DNA from: Allolobophora icterica | Lineage: Eukaryota; Annelida; Clitellata; Crassiclitellata; Lumbricidae | Reading direction: 5' to 3' | Assembly (NCBI GenBank): GCA_963556255.1 | Contig: OY744609.1 | Coordinates: 14,442,244-14,506,243 of the forward strand | DNA: 64,000 bases | Part shown: in pieces, positions 24,301 to 64,000 of the stretch | Position numbering within the stretch: position 1 is the first letter of the stretch | How the letters are laid out: every line of letters starts with the position of its first letter | Translations under genes and position numbers: made by a program | Notes under the pieces: model-generated | Database searches by the model: none | What the model was told of the DNA's origin: nothing | Seen by the model: only the letters and a program-made list of their open reading frames with translations

Positions 24301-27300
24301 ACAAGACTCTGTTGCCGATTTGATATGTGCGCTGGAAATATGGCAAAGAGTGTGCATGTTGAAGCCTCTTCCGGTTATTGTGTAGAGCAGTGGTTCCCAA
24401 ACTTTTCTGGGTGGTGACCCACTTGTGAATATCTTGGCATGCACTGTGTATAATTAAGCATTGTGTACTAAACTTTGCTTCGAAAATTGCTATCGAAATA
24501 TACGGATTTTTGCCTACAGCGCTTAGAAATTTAAAGTATTAAAAGGAAACTTAGGTAAAAACAGTTTAAAATTTATTGCAATCCAGCTAGTTATAGCCCA
24601 ATCATAGTTAAATGTTGTTGCTGTAAAAAATAAATGTTTCTCAAAAAAATTTGGCGACCCACTTGCCAGAGCTTCGCGACCCACTTTTGGGTCGTGACCC
24701 ACAGTTTGGGAAATTCTGGTGTAGAGGCCTTCAGCAAGTCCTTCACTCACAACTGCTCAGCACCACCAACTGATGCTTTATCATTATACATCGACATTTA
24801 ATAAATACAGTAATAAGGGTAAATATACATTATGATTTGCAGTGAACCATATCACGATATCCGATTCAACCTGATGGCTGTCGTGCCAGACCGACGTCAG
24901 CAGTACGAGCAGAAACTGAAGACGCTCAAAACCAACCGACAAATCATTTTGGAAACCCTTCAGCAGGTAATCATAATCATCAGGTAATCATAATCACAGG
25001 CAGTCGTGGCTTCATCATTCCATGTTGTAATTCGGAGTGTAGAATATCATGCTGTATCAAAATATATGCATTAGCTGAAGATTCTACCAAAGATCACTGC
25101 AGTAGAATATGTTTGAGTGTGGCAATGATTCTTCCAGCACAGATGTTGGTGCTGTTGGAGATCACCCTAAACAACACTGCTTGATGACTTCTCTGGTCAT
25201 TATTTTGGATGATTAAAATGTTATCTAATGTTTTCCTGGTTTTGCTTGTAGATGGTTAAAATGATTGATGTTATCTAGTGTTTTTCTGTTTTCACATAAT
25301 CTCTGATGTAGATGGATAAAGTGATCAATATTATCTGATGTTTTTCGGTTTTATCATGATACCTGCTGTAGGTGGTTAAAATGATCGACGTTATTGAATG
25401 GTTTTCTGTAGGTTGGTCTCTGCTGTAGATCATTAAAATGACCCATGTATTGTCTATTGGTTTTCTGAATTTGTCTGGTCTAGATGGTTAAGGTGACTGG
25501 TGCCGGTGGTGGCAGCGGCACAGAGCCACCATCTGCCAAGTACAGCAAAGTGGAACCGATCGTGACACGCTCAGTGGCTGCTCGTGAGGCGGCCGCAGCA
25601 GCCGCGGCCGGTCTCCATCTCGACATGCCGGACTCTGTATTGTCAAACAAGCCTCCTAGAGGAGGAAGAAGAGGAGCCGAGGCTGCATCCTCGTCATCCT
25701 CATCTGTTGATGTCAACCTGCCTGGCCTGGATTCGTCCGGCGCAGACATTCCATCGGTCAGTGTTTCGGACAGTGACTTCCTGTCGTGCTTGAGTGGTCG
25801 GACAACAGACAACCTGCTGCTGCTGGACAGCTTCAACGACCCGGTTGACCTAAATCGACTGAACGCCAAGCAGCTGGAGGCGGCCGTGGAAGCAGATGGA
25901 CAAGTAAAGATCCACATATCAGTGAGCGATGGAAATCCTGACGGAATGCTTTCCAGTCTGTCTTCCCTTGATGGAACGGATGTCTCGAAGCCACTAGTCA
26001 TCCAGACGAAGTTTGCTTCCGTATCTTCTCCAAGGTCTGCGACCGGGTCGACGACGGACACAGCGTCAGAAGTGGCCAGCCTGCTGAGTTCGTCGGACGC
26101 CTGCTCCAGCCCTGGATCCGTTCACAGTAACTCGGATTTAAATCCCTATCAGAAATACAGCATGGAACAGAGTTACGGATATGTCGTGGGCGACAGTGCA
26201 TCGTTGCCTTGCAAGTTCATGTTGGAGACGAGCAATGGAGAGGGCAGCAGTTGCGACGTGGACCAGAGCGACTTGGCGATGGACAGTGGACAAAGCCGAA
26301 CACAGACGGAAGTGTTAAAGGATGAGAAGTCCAAAGGATCTGCTGAGAAGAAAAGCTGGAGGAAGGATAGCACTACAGGACAAGGATTCACTCCCAAGGT
26401 CTGTCTGTTGGGTGAATTACATAATTTGCGTGAACGTCGTTCAGCTCGAAACATGCGACTCTTCTGTTTAAACTTGCATGCTCACTGTAGCTTGACATCT
26501 GATGGTTTACCCTGATGTCTGATGTTTTGTCTTCATATTTGATGGTTTACACTGATATCGGATAGTTTAACCTGACATCTGATGGTTTACCTGACATCTG
26601 ATGGTTAACCTGACATCTGATGGTTTAACCTGACATCTGATGGTTAACCCTGATATCTGATGGCATACCCTGACATCTGATGGTTTACCCCATCTGATGG
26701 GTTACCCTGATATCTTATGGTTTACCTTGATATCTGGTGGTTTACCCTGACATCTGATGGGTTACCAAGATCTTTTATCAGTTGACTGCGCTTATTCAAA
26801 GGATAGATGGTTTAACTTCTAAAGGCCATCAGTTAAAACCTTGTGCATTAACATAAAGGTGCTGCAAATCATTTGATTAGATTTGATTTTGATTTCCATG
26901 ACCTATCAACTTGCTTTTTGACTGATTTTTGCCATCAATGATGCCCACTCGTACAAAGTGTTAATAGAGAGTACACCAACGTGTGAAATTTACCCAGAAT
27001 AACAAACAGCCTTGAAATAGAGTGTCAAAGAGTGCTAGAATATGACTGTGCTATCTACCATTTCCAGTTCACATTTATTTTATATGTGTTGACACTGATA
27101 ATGATTTTCAGACATTTACTATAGTTCACAAGCTGTGAACTGTGGAAACTTGAACAAAGTGAAAGATTAATGCCTAGAATTGAGTTCACAGTTTAGAGTG
27201 CTGTGCTATTTTGTTTGCAGGATCTCCTGTCTTTGCTTAAAATCGTGGAAAGTGAAATTGGCATCTGTGAAACCAATTTACGAGACGAGATAGAAAAACG

Positions 27301-28158
27301 CCGCAAGTACAAAGTGAGTTGGACAAGCATAATCATTATGTAGATTTGTCTCCATGCTTGGTTGTCTTAATATGAATGTAGATTTGTCTCCATGCTTGGT
27401 TGTCTTAATATGACAGCGTGCATTTCATTTATGAAAACTGAACAGATAGTCTACAAGCTGAGTAGTACTGAAAAGAGAAAGAACTGCTGAACTGACTGCT
27501 CTTGTGACAAGTATAGATGTACCAAATTTTATGTGGTGCCTATAAAATACTTTAGGGATCAGTTAATGGTTGTGTTACTGATTGGTTTGTGTGCTTGCCT
27601 TGTAATGTGGAGTGTAAAGGTTTAGACAGTTACTGTATAGGGGCCTGGAGCAAGTCTTTTACACACAGTTGCAGACTGCAGTTGATTGAAGCTTAGTCAT
27701 TAGGTAGTAATAAGATACATTAATAAAGAGATAATTGCTGTAATTTGCTCATCAATTTTACTTGATTCTAGTATATAGCCCTAACTGGGTGAACTTTGCT
27801 GGATGTCGTTAAGCTGGTGTTGGTATGGTAAAATGCAGTTCAACACGTTAACGACAAGCTGGATTGGTTTCCCATTCGCTTTTAGTACACTCGTCGTTGA
27901 AATGTTAATGGTTATTGGAGAGGAAGATTTTTCCAATGCTTTATTACAATCGTTTGTTAACAGATTGATGATTGTCGTCGGACACATAACTACGACCAAT
28001 TCATCTGTACGTTTCTGACGATGTTGGCTGAACGCGGTCAGCTGGCCAGTCTTGTGGAGCAGCACATGCTAACCAAACGACGTCAAGGAGTGAGTATCGG
28101 CCGACTGCACAAGATACGCAAGACGGAGAAAAGAAAGAGAGCCAAGAGGAAGCGATGA
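18343..28158 (+). CDS. BAP1: BAP1 ubiquitin carboxyl-terminal hydrolase
   Basis: Twelve exons: 18343-18379, 18883-18912, 19854-19908, 20435-20564, 21092-21214, 22131-22192, 23020-23162, 23508-23586, 24843-24966, 25484-26398, 27221-27313, 27964-28158. The product is 661 aa (human 729). BAP1 is a nuclear UCH-family deubiquitinase; with ASXL partners it removes monoubiquitin from histone H2A. The protein starts [20 protein letters not shown]. The catalytic set is present: oxyanion Gln84, Cys90 ([10 protein letters not shown]), His169 ([11 protein letters not shown]) and Asp184 (LFELDGL). Exon 10 encodes a 305-aa low-complexity Ala/Ser-rich linker that retains STTDTASEV. The C-terminal ULD-like domain (DLLSLLK … [11 protein letters not shown] … [12 protein letters not shown]) and a basic KRKRAKRKR tail are conserved. 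The start context AACAATG is strong. I see no NHNY-type HCF-1-binding motif in the linker. Confidence 0.98.
19335..19500 (+). mobile_element. LINE 3'-end fragment in BAP1 intron 2
   Basis: It reads [18 protein letters not shown] and then a stop, which is the usual '..FK..LKTHLF' end of a non-LTR reverse transcriptase. An (ATA)n tail near 19480-19490 follows. Confidence 0.55.
20205..20345 (+). repeat. SINE-C fragment in BAP1 intron 3
   Basis: It matches the body of the full SINE-C at 51005-51290 (GTGGGAAGATGAGACAGC … GCCGAGGCTAAGAAAATGAA … CCATGGCTGCCT), ending in a CTTCTTCT-rich tail about 90 bp upstream of the exon 4 acceptor. Confidence 0.7.
21447..21626 (+). repeat. SINE-A (tRNA-derived) in BAP1 intron 5
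   Basis: It has the family core GACCTTGAGCAAGTCCTTCA followed by a CAATTGCTCAGC block and an A-rich (AAATA)n tail. Further copies are at about 22455-22580, 24355-24780 (split by a hAT element), 27590-27730, 35185-35425, 53220-53380, 55775-55950 and 56085-56260. Confidence 0.7.
22455..22580 (+). repeat. SINE-A copy in BAP1 intron 6
   Basis: It shares GGACACAGTAGC, GAGCCTCTACTCAGG and the AAGGACCGTGAGCAAGTCC core with the 21447 copy. Confidence 0.65.
23285..23507 (+). repeat. SINE-C copy abutting BAP1 exon 8
   Basis: The tRNA-like head (GGTTGAAATCCCCACCAGG), the body (GTGGGAAGATCAGGCGGCAA, TGCTGAGGTGAAGAAAATGA) and the pyrimidine-rich tail run directly into the 3' splice site of BAP1 exon 8. 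Confidence 0.65.
24388..24718. mobile_element. hAT-type MITE inserted in a SINE-A (BAP1 intron 8)
   Basis: This 331-bp element begins CAGTGGTTCCCAAACTTTTC and ends with CAGTTTGGGAAATTCTG. The 8-bp target duplication GTGTAGAG is exact (24380-24387 and 24719-24726). The ends and the internal 'GACCCACTTTTGGGTCGTGA' resemble non-autonomous hAT elements of other animals. The flanks are the two halves of a SINE-A copy. Confidence 0.85.
25202..25483 (+). repeat. Tandem copies of the exon 10 acceptor region (BAP1 intron 9)
   Basis: Units of 55-60 bp each end in TAG followed by an ATGGTTAAAATGAT-like start, at 25252, 25312, 25372 and 25429, with a degenerate first unit at about 25202. The real exon 10 begins at 25484 with the same ATGGTTAAGGTGA sequence. 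Confidence 0.8.
26490..26770 (+). repeat. Minisatellite in BAP1 intron 10
   Basis: About a dozen units of ~20 bp resembling CCTGACATCTGATGGTTTAC start about 90 bp after the exon 10 donor. Confidence 0.85.
27340..27414 (+). repeat. 37-bp direct duplication in BAP1 intron 11
   Basis: The word beginning GTAGATTTGTCTCCATGCTT occurs twice in tandem, about 26 bp after the exon 11 donor. Confidence 0.75.
27838..27908. mobile_element. Short MITE copy in BAP1 intron 11
   Basis: This is one of three ~68-bp elements with inverted ends close to CACTTTAACGACGAG / CTCGTCGTTAAAGTG and the core GGTTTCCCAGTCGCTTTTAG. The others are at 55677-55746 and at 40958-41705 (interrupted). Confidence 0.7.
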
Positions 28159-28456
28159 GTAGACTTTAAAACTGTGGCTGAACTGATCTGCAGAGAAACA
28201 TGGGGTGATAAAGATGGTGGGGAAAAGCAGTTTTTAAAGAATAACCACAAACTGACGGCCGTCGTTTCAGACTCCTACTGCAGATGTAGAGAGAAACTTC
28301 TGCCACAGACACGAGGACTTTAATAGTGCAGAGTACTTTGTCTTGCACTAATGATATTTGGTTGTCAGATTTCTGTCTCTCATCTATGTATTTTAGTTAA
28401 AATTTTGCTACCCAAATATTGATGCAGTAAAACGACAAGAGCATAGAACAGCATGA

Positions 28457-28462
28457 AATAAA
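28457..28462 (+). terminator. BAP1 poly(A) signal
   Basis: An AATAAA lies about 300 bp downstream of the BAP1 stop codon. Confidence 0.55.
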
Positions 28463-29502
28463 TTTAGGAAAACTACACATTTCTTGTATAGATATATTCA
28501 CTCATGGCCAGAGGTTGATTGACAGTCATTTTATCTTGTTGATGGTGATGGAGAAATAGTTTTGTCAAGAATAGACCATTGAATGATGGCTTTGATTAGA
28601 ATCAACCATCGGAAGATAGATATCTTTGCCTATTATGATGACTACACTAAGGAAATTTCCATGTTAGATTAGATTAAGATAATTGCAGTTGTCTTTATGT
28701 CCAACTTGATGAAATGGCCAAGTCACAGACATATGACTCTGTTGAAATGGCAAATATAAAACTGTCAAAACTGATGAACTTGATTTTGCGGGTGATTACT
28801 GTTATTAGCTCTTCAATGACAAGTATGAGACTAAAATATTGATAAATCTGATTTCCCTGGTGATGATTACTGCAATAGTACTTCAATGACAAGTATGAAG
28901 TTATTAATACTGATAAATGTGGTTTCCTGGTGAGTACTGCTATAGCGCTGTTATCATACAGTGGTTAATCAAGTTGAAACAGATGAAACTTGAACGACAT
29001 TAAGGAACTGAGAACACACAGAACCGAGTCCTGAGGAAGTCGCAAATTGGCTAACTGTAATTAAGCAGTAATTAATCTGCTGTGAACAGAATAATATTAC
29101 TGCTTTACTCTTATGACACAGTTCAGCAGAATATAAATTTAAATGTCAGAGTTTGACGTTATCTTTGGCAGTTGATTATTGAGATAGACTGAGAAACATG
29201 GAGATACTACAGTCAGTATAGCAGCCTATAGATCTTGATAACTACACTAAAGCATTTGCCTACAGCGACAAAAAATTGTCCGTGCCTGAAAAACACTGGG
29301 CCAAAGTCAGAAAAATCAATCTGTGTGAAATAGTTTAGTGCATAATTTTCAAAGAGATGCCAAATATGTCACTCGAAGACAGTTGTTTACCAAATTATTC
29401 TGCACTTCCAGCCTAATACAATACAATATTAAGCCAATTTTTTAAGTTGTCTGACTTTGGCCGTGTTTTCCTAGGCACAGTCACAAATGAATTGTTCTCA
29501 GG
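28463..29502. other. Convergent spacer between BAP1 and agrin 3' ends
   Basis: No coding potential was recognised. An imperfect direct repeat (CTTCAATGACAAGTATGA at about 28812 and 28872) is present. I see no clear AATAAA on the minus strand for agrin. Confidence 0.6.
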
Positions 29503-58919
<29,417 letters not shown>

Positions 58920-59211
58920 CTAGTAAAAAGACAAACAAATTCTCGTGTATTCACTCATTTAATCACTTAATCATTTGCTGGTTCAGCTGCTACTGTGCAG
59001 TTGTGGGCCATTTTCTGGTACAAATTCTCCTGCCCGGATGCCAACGAAGTTCTACTGATAACTGGTTCGGGTCAAGAGTGCAACTGATGAGTGTTTTCTT
59101 GAAGTGGCACTTTATTGATAAATGTCAGATTACAATAACAAAACTTGTCATTTCCTGTAAGTGTGTACAGTTAAAAATGTGATAAGAATTTTCATTCCAA
59201 GATCGAGAGAA

Positions 59212-59275
59212 TTACAATAATCAAGTTTGTAATCGAGTTTGTAATCACCATCCATTACAAACTTGATTATTGTAA
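59212..59275. other. Hairpin with a perfect 22-bp stem
   Basis: The arms 59212-59233 and 59254-59275 are exact reverse complements (TTACAATAATCAAGTTTG…) around a 20-nt loop. The size resembles a precursor microRNA, but a palindromic repeat is equally possible. Confidence 0.75.
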
Positions 59276-59399
59276 GTATGTAAGAGTGTATAAAAAAACT
59301 TAATATATAGTAACTTTTAGGTGTTTCACAAAAGAGGCTTGGAAGTAATTTTTAATGGTTTCATTGCTTGATGTAAGAGCAAGATCATAATTATAATAT

Positions 59400-59660
59400 A
59401 TTCGTGGTCTTTGACAAGCTCACTTAGCTCAGTGACAAACCGCAGTAAGTTACATTGAAACATATGACACTACAATTATCAAGATCTTATAGAACACACT
59501 TCTTGGCAGCCTGTTAGGCACTCGCTCATTTTACAGCTGCCCCTAGGGAGTGGAAGGCTGAGTCGACCTAAAGGGAGCTTACGGGTATCGAACCACATCT
59601 TTCAAGATCTTATGTTCTTCAAGCAAGCGTGTTACCCCATATCTATCCCCTCCCCAAGAC
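59400..59660 (-). repeat. SINE-D copy
   Basis: Closely similar to 30755-30985 (GGGAGTGGAAGGCTGAGTCG, TTTCAAGATCTTATGTTCTT), in the same orientation. Confidence 0.7.
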
Positions 59661-61029
59661 TGAGCAGAAAATATGCAAATTTCATCACAGGTAACACCAA
59701 GGTTACCACCTATAGAGGGCAAAGGTGTCATAAATTTGACAGTTAATAAATAATAATTTGTTTGGCCACTGTACAACAGCCCATAAACACCTAAGCATCT
59801 GAATGCTTTGGTTCTTTCATTCGACTCACATAAGTGCCCAATGCACGATCCAAGTAAACTAGTAAAATGCAAATAAACTTGGTTATATATACTCAACTTG
59901 AAATCTGCCTTATATTGTAAATTTAGGACTTCAGCACAAACCGTTCTTTTGCTCTCCTTCAACCGTTTTATACGTTACAATAAAGCTATAATAACTTAGA
60001 ATTTCTTGTTTAACCATTGACCTAATATTTGATGATTTTATGCAGACACTTATCCAGTAAGTAAAATGATCCTATAAATTATCTGTGGTATGTGCACTAT
60101 GTGCATATGAATGTACGTAGGTAAGTATGTATGCACAAGTGTTTGTCATACATGCATGAACCGGTAAGCATGTATGCATGCATATACGTATGTATACATA
60201 TGTATGTATGTATGTATTTATGCATGTATGTATATATGTATTAAATCATTTATATAACCTTTCAAGGGCCTCTCAAAAGTGCCGTATATCTAAGTATCAA
60301 AAATGTAATAATACCAACGTCACAGGGCCATCTCAACCTTAAGTCAGCAGAACCGTCTCGAGGGCCATTCGTAAATCTTCGCAAAAAACTTTTAACTTAG
60401 CAGAAGTCTTGAATGTGAAGTCAGCGATGAAGAAATGGCTTACTGCACGACATTACTGGCGGAGAGGTGATTTTACTGCTACGTGATGTTAATGTCTATT
60501 TGAAATTTCCATTGTTGTTCAGTAATTAACAATTCCATTGTTGGTCACTCGAAAGTTAAGCAGAGTTGATAAAACTGACGCTCGATCGATATTCTTCGCC
60601 GTGCGTGCCGTCTTCAGAACAATCGGTTGAACTATTTGTGAAGTTGTTTAAATCAGTTTGGTATCTTGATATCGCTGGCCACTTTAGATGAATGCCAATA
60701 AGGTTTATACCGGACTCGGACTTCCTCTGGACTATCCTTTGCAAACCCCCTCTGAGTTGACGCAGCACTCGTGAATAGGCTGGTGCCCTGTGCTTGGCCT
60801 TCGAGTGGCACTGTAGAAGTTTGGAGATCGGGGAGGGGGTCCATAGAGTAGTGGTAACATCACTGGCATGAAGAGCAGTAGGTAGCGGGATCGCGTAGTT
60901 ATGGTGCTCCTTTTTAAACATTAATTTAAGCTTACATGATAACGGCAATCAAATGAATAGGAAACCACTGCTTTAGTACTTATTAATAACATGGCTTATT
61001 AATAATTATTCAGTTGTGATCAGGTCAAT

Positions 61030-61610
61030 ATCCAGTCCACTATGACAGAGATGCAGCCTATGGTAAATGAGCAATTTGGAAGAGTTTTAATCCAAGAAGA
61101 AAATGAAATAAGTGATTGAGTAGAACAAACAGATGCGAGGAGACAGTTCCAAAATCTGGGTCCAGCAACCGAAAAACCCGGTTCACCAAGAACAGTTCTA
61201 ATCTTAGGTAAGACCAGAGAAAGACAGTCAGATGAAATCACTGGAAATGAGGAGCCTGGCGATTCAGGACAACCTCGGAATTCTGTGGTTGGCCAGCTTT
61301 TGAGGGGTTCATCAATGCTGAGGGGTTCCTAAAATGTCTTTTATAAAAGTCCAGATACATATATTCACTGTCTTGTAAACTGAACCTCATTTGGAAAGAG
61401 ATTCTTTGTGAACAGGAAGCCAATGTAAAGATTTAAGCACAAGTGTAATATGTTTATATTTAGATGTATTACTTATAGCCCTAGCCAAAAAGTTCTCAAC
61501 TCTGAAATTTCATCATGTTTAACTTTTAATATGAATAAGAAGTGAGTTACAGTAATCAAGGCAACTTGAGACAAATGCGAGTGCCAGACATATTCTTGAA
61601 AAAGTGAGGA
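61030..61610 (-). mobile_element. Decayed LINE reverse-transcriptase fragment
   Basis: The minus strand carries, in order, the hallmarks VSSCLDYCNSLL, LHWLPVHKES and RTVLGEPGFSVAGPRFWN in shifting frames with stops. This is a dead non-LTR element. Confidence 0.75.
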
Positions 61611-61639
61611 GATAATGCCTAATTCTGCACAAGGTCGTG

Positions 61640-62285
61640 AATGAGCTTAGGAGATATCCCCCTGGGTAAACCACCCGGATATCTCCCCGACATCTCTCCC
61701 ACGGATTTTTTCCCCGAGTAAAGGCCCCCGGACATTCCACCTCCCCCGTCCCGAGTCACATATTTTAAATCAACAAACATAATAATTAGTTTTATATAGG
61801 TCACAAATAAAAATAGGCAGATTATATAGCAACAGATTGAGTAAATATCATAACTTTATTAAACATTTACTTTAAGCATAGCATCAAAAAACATTTAGTT
61901 ACTGAAGCATCAAACGATTACAACCTTGGTTCTTCAACAATTAAATTTCAACAAATAAAGTAAATCTTTAAATCAAACCTTTATAAACATTTACTTTAAG
62001 CATCGAAGTGAGTAAACATTTAATTAATTAAAAGTCTTTCTCGAAAAAGTTTACTCAATCTGTTGCTATATCTCCACCCCCAAACATCAAAGTGCTCACT
62101 AAAAAGTCCATACAGATAGAAATTGTTTACATTTTGTGGACATTTGGAGGGAAGTATCCAGGGGTTTTTATCCCATTGAAACGCCCAGGAGGGGGGGAAT
62201 CCAGGGGGAATGTCTGGGAGGAAAAGTCCGGGGAAATGTCTACAGGAATTTGTCAGGGTCCCGTCATGAATGCGCATATATTATG
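61640..62285. mobile_element. Fold-back-type element with CCCGG-rich ends
   Basis: The C-rich left end (about 61655-61750) and G-rich right end (about 62150-62270) are in opposite orientation with related words (CCGGATATCTCCCCGACAT versus the reverse of ATGTCTGGGAGGAAAAGTCC). An inner inverted pair GCAACAGATTGAGTAAA / TTTACTCAATCTGTTGC lies at about 61830 and 62055. Boundaries are uncertain. Confidence 0.45.
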
Positions 62286-63384
62286 ACCTACAAATAAGAT
62301 TTACACAGGTAGTCCGTAAGAGACAAAGTAGAATAAAAAATGCCCAAGTTACAAGCTGCACTAGCCAAATCAAACAGTTATTAGTCTCTCATTTTCCTAG
62401 ATTTAAGCCAATTAAGTTGCTGTGGAGTGCCCAGTAGCAGAAACTCACTGGATTAAGGAGGATTTTACTGGCCACAATCTAAAACTAAACTTCCTAAAAG
62501 GCAGTGGACAACAGCTGCAGAGACGAGTGACAAGAAAAACTGTTCAACGGAACTGTGTAGTATCTTCAGCATAAAAATGATATCCCAGTGAATAATTGCA
62601 GAGCAAAATGTTCGTAGAGGTATCATGTATAATTTAAACAAAAGAGGGTCAAGCACGGAACACCACATGTCAAGAAAGCACTAGACCTTTAAGTACCATT
62701 TAAATACATGTATTGATTGTGTGGACTACGATAAGTAGATAAACAATTCTGTGCAGACAATGCAAAATAAGACAATGACTCACAATGTCAAAAGCAGCCG
62801 ACAATGCAGAAAGAACAAGTGGTGTCAACTTATCTTTATCCACAGATGTCACTATGAACACCAAGAAGTGCAGATTCTGTTGAATGCAGCTTATAGCATG
62901 CAGAACGAAATGGGGATATTATTGAGTGGGAAGAATGAAGATGACAATGAACTGGCAATATCACATTAAGTGCTATAATATAAACCTGGATTTAGTCAAG
63001 AAACTCTAAGGGGCAGAGAATTCCAGTGTCACCAGTCAGAGGGAAACATCTGAAATTTAAGCAGATCTGGCAAAAACATTCCGATTCATGGCACAACAAC
63101 GCATTCAAAGCAAACGAAAATAAACTGTCATGCTGTCAAGTAATCGTAAAAGATTAGGCTGCATCTTAATATTAAGCTAAAAAAAATTCAAAAGTGCTCC
63201 TTATAATCTACGAACAGCGCAACAGCCTCTTCACAAGTGCTTCATCAAGTCAAATGGTTGTCCACAGATAGCATACAAAGTACAAGATCTGGTTGCCGAG
63301 ACACCTACCAGTACTTTTGACAGCTTCTTAAAATTAGTAACCCTTTTGCTGCGACGGCCTTGTAATCCCGTGTGCGGCATGTAT

Positions 63385-63530
63385 TCATGTATGTTTGTAT
63401 GTATGCATGTATGTATTTATGTATGCATGTATGTATGCATTTATGTATGTATGTATTTATGTATGTATGTATGTATGTATGTATGCATCTATGTATTTAT
63501 GTATGGATGGATGGATGCATGTACATATCT
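63385..63530. repeat. (GTAT)n microsatellite
   Basis: GTATGTAT/GCAT repeats. The Tyr/Met/Cys-rich frames are artefacts. Confidence 0.95.
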
Positions 63531-64000
63531 ATGTTAGGGTGTCCCAAAAACATTTTTTGCTTAATATTTATATGCAGTCCCTCTAAAAAGTTTCTTTATG
63601 GTCCCATACTAACACCTGAAAAATTTTGTGACATTTCAAAAATATTTAGAGGTCCCCCAAGACTCTCACATTTTCCCCCAAATTGGCATAATATGCGCCC
63701 GATGTGTCCAATTTTTAGACGCTTTTAGACATCAACTTTTGATCCCATGATAACATGCTAAACCTTTGGAAAGCTCTTAAATAGCAGAATATACAAGTAT
63801 ATAACTTTATTAGGTACATAGGTATGGTTTTACGATTACAAAAATGGAAAAACCTTTAAGATTTTTGGACTTTCGCAATATCAGTTATTACCACTAAATG
63901 TTAGGAGTAATCATCATTACAAATCCTTGATATGCAACAAGCCATGGTTTCAGCTCCTCTATACCTTCATCTGCTAATTCTTCATCACTTTTTACACCTT

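Larger units (their letters stand above)
58920..64000. other. Repeat-rich stretch upstream of the visible agrin exons
   Basis: No exon of agrin or of another gene was recognised. Contents: a perfect 22-bp-stem hairpin (59212-59275), SINE-D (59400-59660), GTAT repeats (60108-60245), SINE-B (60700-60835, -), a tRNA-like SINE head (60831-60910), a decayed LINE (61030-61610, -), a GC-rich-ended element (61640-62285) and GTAT repeats (63385-63530). It is probably intron of agrin, because the first visible exon needs an upstream exon ending in phase 1. Confidence 0.6.

Noticed and set aside
25480..26061. 193-codon minus-strand frame over BAP1 exon 10
   Set aside because: It is an antisense shadow of the GC-rich Ala/Ser linker exon and has no homology.

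Overview
This is a nuclear DNA window from an animal, most likely an aquatic invertebrate. The genes have many short exons with GT-AG introns of roughly 0.5-3 kb. Introns and spacers are full of tRNA-derived SINEs, decayed LINE ends, hAT-type miniature elements and microsatellites. The species cannot be fixed from this sequence.

Layout. (1) At 1-2389 on the minus strand is the visible part of a C2H2 zinc-finger gene that runs off the left edge. (2) At 5432-15397 on the plus strand is a complete 11-exon CDK7 gene (343 aa). CDK7 is the CDK-activating kinase and the kinase subunit of TFIIH. (3) At 18343-28158 on the plus strand is a complete 12-exon BAP1 gene (661 aa), a nuclear deubiquitinase of the UCH family. 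(4) At 29503-58919 on the minus strand are 26 exons (1,348 whole codons, ending in a stop) of an agrin gene. Its 5' exons lie beyond 58919, probably outside the window. BAP1 and agrin are convergent, with 3' ends about 1.3 kb apart. The zinc-finger gene and CDK7 are divergent. 58920-64000 holds only repeats that I can recognise.

The exon models rest on splice signals, phase continuity across every junction, and residue-level agreement with known families. The agrin exon lengths add up to an open frame across all 26 exons.

The agrin architecture is the main biological interest. It keeps eight Kazal (follistatin-like) modules, two laminin-EGF modules and a ninth Kazal in the vertebrate order. 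It adds a six-cysteine lustrin-type module after Kazal 8. It lacks the SEA domain, all EGF modules and one of the three laminin-G domains at the C-terminal end. Other items worth a second look are a GC-AG intron in CDK7, serially duplicated 3' splice sites in front of BAP1 exon 10, and two long near-perfect hairpins. There is also a 34-bp satellite carrying octamer (ATGCAAAT) motifs, and several hAT miniature elements with exact 8-bp target duplications, some nested.
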